Assembly (NCBI GenBank): GCA_003818675.1
Contig: RPPD01000017.1
Location: forward strand, 1 to 12,630
Source: Spirochaetaceae bacterium
GTDB lineage: Bacteria; Spirochaetota; Spirochaetia; SZUA-6; RPPD01
DNA: 12,630 nucleotides
Direction of reading: 5' to 3'
The stretch's first letter is position 1, and every line of letters starts with the position of its first letter. A model generated the notes under the pieces. That model saw nothing but the letters and a program-made list of their open reading frames with translations, had not been told where the DNA came from and did no database searches. Shown one piece after another: positions 9,535 through 12,630 of the stretch. Made by a program: the position numbers and the translations under genes.

Positions 9535-9652
9535 CATATAATACCTCCAAATCCACTATGTAAGGGTCTTCCCTTCTCGACCTGCCCCTTCGTTAGTGAG
9601 GGCAGGGTCTCAAAGGAAAGACCCTTCATAAAACATCAGGAGGTATCATATG
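9535..9652 (+). promoter_or_regulatory. Long hairpin leader enclosing the RBS and start codon of the GxxExxY gene
   Basis: A nearly continuous self-complementary structure of about 118 nt. The outer stem pairs 9535-9548 (CATATAATACCTCC) with 9639-9652 (GGAGGTATCATATG), 13 of 14 bases. After an 8-by-8 internal loop, TATG 9557-9560 pairs with CATA 9627-9630. AAGGGTCTT 9562-9570 pairs with AAGACCCTT 9618-9626, CCTT 9572-9575 with AAGG 9613-9616, and CCTGCCC 9581-9587 with GGGCAGG 9600-9606, closing a 12-nt loop. About 37 Watson-Crick pairs result. The 3' arm of the outer stem is exactly the Shine-Dalgarno GGAGG (9639-9643) plus the ATG (9650-9652), so a transcript carrying the whole leader should hide its own start. 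Pairing is seen directly; a regulatory role is inferred. Confidence 0.75.
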
Positions 9653-10042
9653 AACACAATCATTCACAGGGAATTATCAGACCAACTCATCGGATTGTCG
9701 TACACCGTGCACAACATCCTCGGCCCAGGATTACTTGAAAGTGCCTATGAGGAAGGCATGGTATGGGAACTCAAGCACGCAAATATACCCTTTGAAAGGC
9801 AGAAGGTGTACCCTCTCAACTACAAAGGGGATATAATCGGAGGTTATATCGCGGATTTAGTTGTAGACAATAAAGTTATATTGGAACTTAAGTCAGTCGC
9901 CGCCCTCAATTCTGTCATGGATGCCCAGCTCATCAACTATTTGAAGTTGTCAGGGATTCCTGTAGGTTATCTCATCAACTTCCAGGGCACAAGGGTGGAG
10001 TGGCGGAGGCTGGTGGGGAGAAGGGAGAATGGTTCTCCCTGA
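9650..10042 (+). CDS. GxxExxY family protein (PD-(D/E)XK-like)
   Basis: This 130-residue protein belongs to the GxxExxY family, named for the motif seen here as GLLESAY at 27-33. A nuclease-like constellation is intact: Asp69 in GGYIADLVV, Glu79-Leu-Lys81 in ILELKS, and Gln93 with Tyr97 in the following helix, which fits a PD-(D/E)XK core. The family's function is not established. Its members are scattered, often repeated within one genome, and found in accessory regions. The length is normal and the frame unbroken. GGAGG six bases before the ATG is an excellent ribosome-binding site but is buried in a long hairpin. The last codons contain another perfect stem (10022-10040). No partner gene is on the same strand. 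The convergent toxin-antitoxin-type pair next door is probably unrelated except for sharing an accessory island. Confidence 0.9.
   Translation: MNTIIHRELSDQLIGLSYTVHNILGPGLLESAYEEGMVWELKHANIPFERQKVYPLNYKGDIIGGYIADLVVDNKVILELKSVAALNSVMDAQLINYLKLSGIPVGYLINFQGTRVEWRRLVGRRENGSP
10022..10040 (+). repeat. Perfect 8-bp stem over the last codons of the GxxExxY gene
   Basis: AGGGAGAA at 10022-10029 is perfectly complementary to TTCTCCCT at 10033-10040, with a three-base loop TGG. The stop codon TGA follows at once. The stem could stall ribosomes or protect the 3' end. No T-run follows, so an ordinary intrinsic terminator is not supported. The 91 bases to the next gene show only an eight-base A-run at 10102-10109. 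Confidence 0.5.
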
Positions 10043-10133
10043 AATGGCGAGTTACTCCGCTCCCATACTCTTTGACGATTGTACTCTGGGCTAATGGCAA
10101 TAAAAAAAACAAGTAGATATACGAAACAGTCAA

Positions 10134-10703
10134 TTAATGCCTTCTGGGTTCTTCATTAAAAAGAGTCCTGAAATCATTTTCAAAGTTTTTTGGAAAATCA
10201 TCAAGATAGTCCCACATTAACACAGTAGCCTGAATATTCTTCATTCCAATATCTTCTTCATCAAGCATTTTTTTCAGCAACTCCAGCGTGGAAAAACAAT
10301 GCACTTGAAATTCTTCAGCAAGAATTAATAAATCAGCATCATCTGTAACAAGTTGGATATCAAGTTCATAAGCTGTGGCAAGACATTCAATATCAAACCA
10401 GGAGCACCCCAGCTCAAGATCAAGATTTGTCTCCATCATAATTTGTTTTGTATCATCAACATGATTTTTAATATCCGGACTATTAATTCTAAGTTTATTC
10501 TTATTTCTATCCTCTTTATGTCTATCATGTTCAACCCAATCAAATTTACTTTGAAGACGTGTTTGGTAATAATACTCATGTACTGTTCCACCAAGAATAG
10601 TTAACTTGTATTTATTTGCTTTTCCAAATACTCTGGAAAGTAAGGGATACAGATTGTCTGCCAGACGGAAATATGAATTGGAATCAAGCAAAATCTTTTT
10701 CAT
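10134..10703 (-). CDS. PIN-domain protein, probable toxin (RNase) of an Xre/ImmA-PIN pair
   Basis: This 189-residue protein has a PIN-type metal-dependent RNase arrangement. Asp7 lies in ILLDSNSYFRLA, Glu43 in VHEYY, Asp104 and Glu106 in WFDIECLATAYEL, and Asp121/Asp122/Asp124 in LVTDDADLL, the usual order of acidic residues that bind Mg or Mn. After the PIN core comes a helical C-terminal extension (about 145-189) ending in a FNEEPRR motif. Its start lies inside the upstream regulator gene (20-nt overlap in another frame), with AAGG about nine bases upstream, so it is probably translated by coupling. The gene order, HTH-metallopeptidase first and PIN second, matches a recurring type II toxin-antitoxin-like pairing. 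Toxicity is inference from family and context. No terminator stem is visible after the stop. Confidence 0.8.
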   Translation of the reverse strand: MKKILLDSNSYFRLADNLYPLLSRVFGKANKYKLTILGGTVHEYYYQTRLQSKFDWVEHDRHKEDRNKNKLRINSPDIKNHVDDTKQIMMETNLDLELGCSWFDIECLATAYELDIQLVTDDADLLILAEEFQVHCFSTLELLKKMLDEEDIGMKNIQATVLMWDYLDDFPKNFENDFRTLFNEEPRRH

Positions 10704-11814
10704 TCAAAAGCGCCTTATAAACTCCTTTGGCATCTGCGGCAGGAATATTCAGTAATGTCTGCACTATTCCCGACCCTTTCCCTTCATTATGCAGATATTG
10801 AGCTAATGCGCGAAAAAAAGGAGTCTTAAAGGTTTCAACACTTTTTTTAATATATCTGCCTGCATCCGGTATGGACTCTTCAAATATTATTTCACTCACA
10901 TTTTTTATCTGCTTGTTAAAATTTGTTACTGCTCCGCCTATATCAATACCAATTTCCGATTGCTTGTTGTTTACAGCATATTTATTCAATTCTTTGAATA
11001 CTGTATACGGAGAAATAATAAGCGAACTCGCTATGCTCTTTACCTGTTGAATCAACAACCCGGTATTACGTGTTCTTGTCAGATTATGGTAATATTTTCC
11101 TGCAAGCTGTTCCGGAAAAAGCATTGCTCCGGCAAAGTTGTCGGCAAACTTTTCTCGTTCGTCGCCAGATAATGAAGGGGTCATTGCATGCGCAAGCTCG
11201 TGAAGCAGCCAGAATTTGAAATCTGTTATTACTTTTTCAAGGTTCGCATAAACAAAAGTGAGGTTTTTATCAGGTAAATGTATATAAAGACCATTATGCC
11301 CGTTTGCACCCCACATTACCGGAACCAGAATAATCCTGAACTCACAGTAAAGAAACATAATAAAATCAAATCCCAATTCTTCATTGTCCTCATTGTTCCG
11401 TGACCGTAATTCCGAGACTACCTGCTGTATAAAACCATAATCAGTACCAGGTTTTTTAATAATTGAAGACATAAAAACAGTATCACTTTTCAGATAGGGA
11501 AGAAGTACACGGAGCGATTGCCCCATATACATGCCCTCCTGTTCTGCCTTTTGACTGACACTCTTGTGCTTGTTGGTTCTGTAGGCGATAACCGGCTGAT
11601 TTGTGACAGATTTGATGACGAGCTCATCAAACGGAAGCTTTAGGATTTTTGATAATGCAAGTAATAACCTGGGCTGGGGATATTTTTTACCCATAAACCA
11701 TTGCGATACCGCTTCACGGGAAACCTCAAGATCTTTTGCTATTTGGGATTGATTTAATCCAAGGCTTGTCATTGCGCTTTCAATTGCCCCGGCATTCAGC
11801 TTTTTACTTTGCAT
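10684..11814 (-). CDS. Xre-family HTH regulator with ImmA/IrrE-type zinc peptidase domain, probable antitoxin
   Basis: This is a 376-residue fusion. An N-terminal Xre/Cro helix-turn-helix spans about 8-62, with LNQSQIAKDLEVSREAVSQW (20-39) as its core. A central region leads to an ImmA/IrrE (DUF955, COG2856) domain: HELAH at 205-209 gives two zinc His and the catalytic Glu. EKFADNFAGAMLFP at 221-234 matches the downstream E-x-x-A-x-x-FA-x-x-LL-x-P signature, with Glu221 as likely third ligand. The active site looks intact. Such proteins act as repressors that are relieved by proteolysis, or as antitoxins of the toxin encoded just downstream. Here the PIN gene overlaps it by 20 nt. The ATG at 11814 has no Shine-Dalgarno sequence and sits at the predicted transcription start. 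No other ATG precedes the HTH. Autoregulation through tandem repeats in its promoter is likely but inferred. Confidence 0.87.
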   Translation of the reverse strand: MQSKKLNAGAIESAMTSLGLNQSQIAKDLEVSREAVSQWFMGKKYPQPRLLLALSKILKLPFDELVIKSVTNQPVIAYRTNKHKSVSQKAEQEGMYMGQSLRVLLPYLKSDTVFMSSIIKKPGTDYGFIQQVVSELRSRNNEDNEELGFDFIMFLYCEFRIILVPVMWGANGHNGLYIHLPDKNLTFVYANLEKVITDFKFWLLHELAHAMTPSLSGDEREKFADNFAGAMLFPEQLAGKYYHNLTRTRNTGLLIQQVKSIASSLIISPYTVFKELNKYAVNNKQSEIGIDIGGAVTNFNKQIKNVSEIIFEESIPDAGRYIKKSVETFKTPFFRALAQYLHNEGKGSGIVQTLLNIPAADAKGVYKALLNEKDFA

Positions 11815-11821
11815 ATTTTAT

Positions 11822-11855
11822 ACTATAATACAATCTGTCAACTGTTGTCAACCGT
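11822..11855 (-). promoter_or_regulatory. Promoter with tandem 10-bp repeats (candidate operator) of the Xre/PIN pair
   Basis: On the minus strand TTGACA (11846-11851) and TATAGT (11822-11827) have an 18-bp spacer, predicting a start near 11815, next to the ATG at 11814. On the plus strand TGTCAACTGT (11836-11845) is followed directly by TGTCAACCGT (11846-11855), a tandem repeat with nine of ten bases equal and a period of one helical turn. The second copy coincides with the -35 element and the junction reads as the palindrome CAAC-T-GTTG, so a bound regulator dimer would block the promoter. Confidence 0.6.
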
Positions 11856-11918
11856 TTTTTGAGTAATATCAAGTTTCATGCATGGAGTTCTATGTAAAGA
11901 ATGATCATTTTTGTGTTA

Positions 11919-12120
11919 CTAACAACCATTACTGAAAGATTCTGTGCTCAATTTTAATCTATTTTCGTAAAACTTCAAAAGGGATCTTGTGCCGAAAACT
12001 CCATGGGGACGATGATAATTGTAAAAGTTTTCCCATTCCAATAGTTTTTCTTCTAAGTCAACAGTAATCTTGTGGTATCTTATAAGGTACCAGCGTGGCC
12101 TCAGGTGCAGAAAATTCTCC
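11919..12120 (-). pseudogene. Transposase C-terminal remnant (IS481/rve-type integrase)
   Basis: Hand translation of the minus strand shows an open frame that ends at TAG 11921-11919 and carries VDLEEKLLEWENFYNYHRPH, the hallmark C-terminal end of DDE integrase-type transposases (IS481-like and related). The best-supported part is about 11930-12060. The frame stays open up to about 12160 but loses likeness near LRPRWYLIRYHK, where the usual catalytic-core sequence is absent. No start codon, no upstream DDE domain and no inverted repeats at the ends were seen, so this is a decayed fragment. It separates the toxin-antitoxin-type pair from the AT-rich ORF to the right and marks a past insertion or deletion. 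The 104 bases from 11815 to 11918 hold only the Xre promoter and AT-rich sequence. Confidence 0.7.
12073..12092. repeat. 20-bp near-perfect palindrome inside the transposase remnant
   Basis: TGGTATCTTATAAGGTACCA reads the same on both strands except for one T/G mismatch in each arm. It falls where the remnant stops resembling known transposases, so it may mark a rearrangement junction, or be chance within coding-derived sequence. Confidence 0.4.
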
Positions 12121-12160
12121 TCTAGTTCTCCCTGGATGCGCCATGGACAAGTTTCTGGTT

Positions 12161-12630
12161 TTAATCTCCGTCTTTTATTGTTGCTTCAAGCATTTCAATA
12201 ATACTATTTCGTTTTTTATAACCCCATTGTTTTGTCGCACTTTCTATATTTTTAATCATTATTTGACAAAATTGCTTAGTATTAATTCTCATCTTTATAC
12301 TACTGATAAGAATCATAGTCCATTTCTTTTTCAAATTAACATCAATCCACGCATCCCATAATAAAAAAAGTGTTTTAATTAAAACTTTGACGACGCTATT
12401 CAGTTCCCAATATATATCCTGAAAAAGATTTAATATAGTACTTGTCTGCTCGTTAGCCAAATATCCATTCATTTTTAAAGAATAAATTAGTAATTTAGCA
12501 TCTATAGATATATACTTATAGTTAAGTGAGGTTAGTTTTAACAATATTCTGTAATAGTTGTCTTCGTCTATTATTTTATAATGGAGAAACTTGAATAAGA
12601 TAGCATGAAGGCCAAAACATATAACATTAT
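12161..12630 (-). CDS. AT-rich hypothetical protein, N-terminus beyond the window
   Basis: An open frame runs on the minus strand from the window edge to TAA at 12163-12161, about 155 codons, with no internal stop. An ATG-like start inside it would be the TTG at 12544, but the frame remains open above that with plausible sequence (LFKFLHYKIIDEDNYYRIL), so I take it as 5'-partial. The protein is rich in Ile, Leu, Lys and Asn, mostly helical, without a signal peptide. A stretch LNYKYISIDAKLLIYSL, then a charged loop and a Trp-containing helix, faintly recalls the C-terminal region of PIN-domain proteins in conflict systems. I offer this as a weak impression only. Base composition is visibly more AT-rich than the kinase and glucosidase genes, which suggests transfer. 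It ends right beside the transposase remnant and may itself be truncated. Confidence 0.5.
   Translation of the reverse strand, partial: NVICFGLHAILFKFLHYKIIDEDNYYRILLKLTSLNYKYISIDAKLLIYSLKMNGYLANEQTSTILNLFQDIYWELNSVVKVLIKTLFLLWDAWIDVNLKKKWTMILISSIKMRINTKQFCQIMIKNIESATKQWGYKKRNSIIEMLEATIKDGD

Noticed and set aside
10102..10133. Run of eight T on the minus strand after the PIN gene as an intrinsic terminator
   Set aside because: No stem is found directly upstream of the T-run, so only half of the signal is present.
9368..10133. CRISPR array or tandem repeats in the structured region
   Set aside because: The repeats are inverted, not regularly spaced direct repeats, and there are no spacers or cas genes.

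Overview
The window reads as chromosomal DNA from a Gram-negative-type bacterium. It has moderate GC, intracellular sugar and lipid enzymes, a lipobox lipoprotein and large cytosolic sensor kinases. A LacI-like ligand domain that ends in an SCGC motif and is fused to a signalling module is, from memory, common in Spirochaetota and some Firmicutes and Chloroflexi. Spirochaetota is therefore my guess, held with low confidence: there is no rRNA or marker gene here.

Layout. 1-993 (minus) is an AMP-forming acyl-CoA/acyl-ACP synthetase whose C-terminus lies outside the window. Divergent from it, 1050-1877 is a membrane DUF1295/steroid-5-alpha-reductase-like protein. A small lipoprotein (2103-2411) precedes two large signalling genes. 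The first is a soluble hybrid histidine kinase with the order REC-PAS-HisKA-HATPase-REC (2517-4463). The second (4460-7342) overlaps it by an ATGA and carries a LacI-type sugar-binding domain, a GAF-like region, PAS, HisKA and HATPase, with no membrane segment. A 186-aa helical protein of unknown function lies tail to tail with the second kinase (7345-7905, minus). Divergent from that gene is a cytosolic GH1 beta-glucosidase (8006-9367). A plausible reading, by inference, is that the LacI-kinase senses a cytosolic sugar, perhaps one released by the glucosidase, and passes phosphate to the REC domains of its partner. No DNA-binding output protein is encoded in the window.

After the glucosidase the sequence becomes accessory in character. 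Between 9412 and 9652 lie three successive palindromes. The last is a long hairpin of about 118 nt whose 3' arm contains the Shine-Dalgarno sequence and the ATG of a GxxExxY (PD-(D/E)XK-like) gene at 9650-10042. This is the most striking unannotated structure in the window. On the minus strand follows a two-gene toxin-antitoxin-type module: an Xre-HTH/ImmA-IrrE-type zinc-peptidase regulator (10684-11814) and a PIN-domain protein (10134-10703) overlapping it by 20 nt. The regulator has a promoter with 10-bp tandem repeats and appears nearly leaderless.

The right end is scarred. A transposase C-terminal remnant (about 11919-12120, minus) is followed by a very AT-rich ORF open to the window edge (12161-12630, minus). 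Together these suggest a horizontally acquired, defence-like segment from about 9.4 kb onward.
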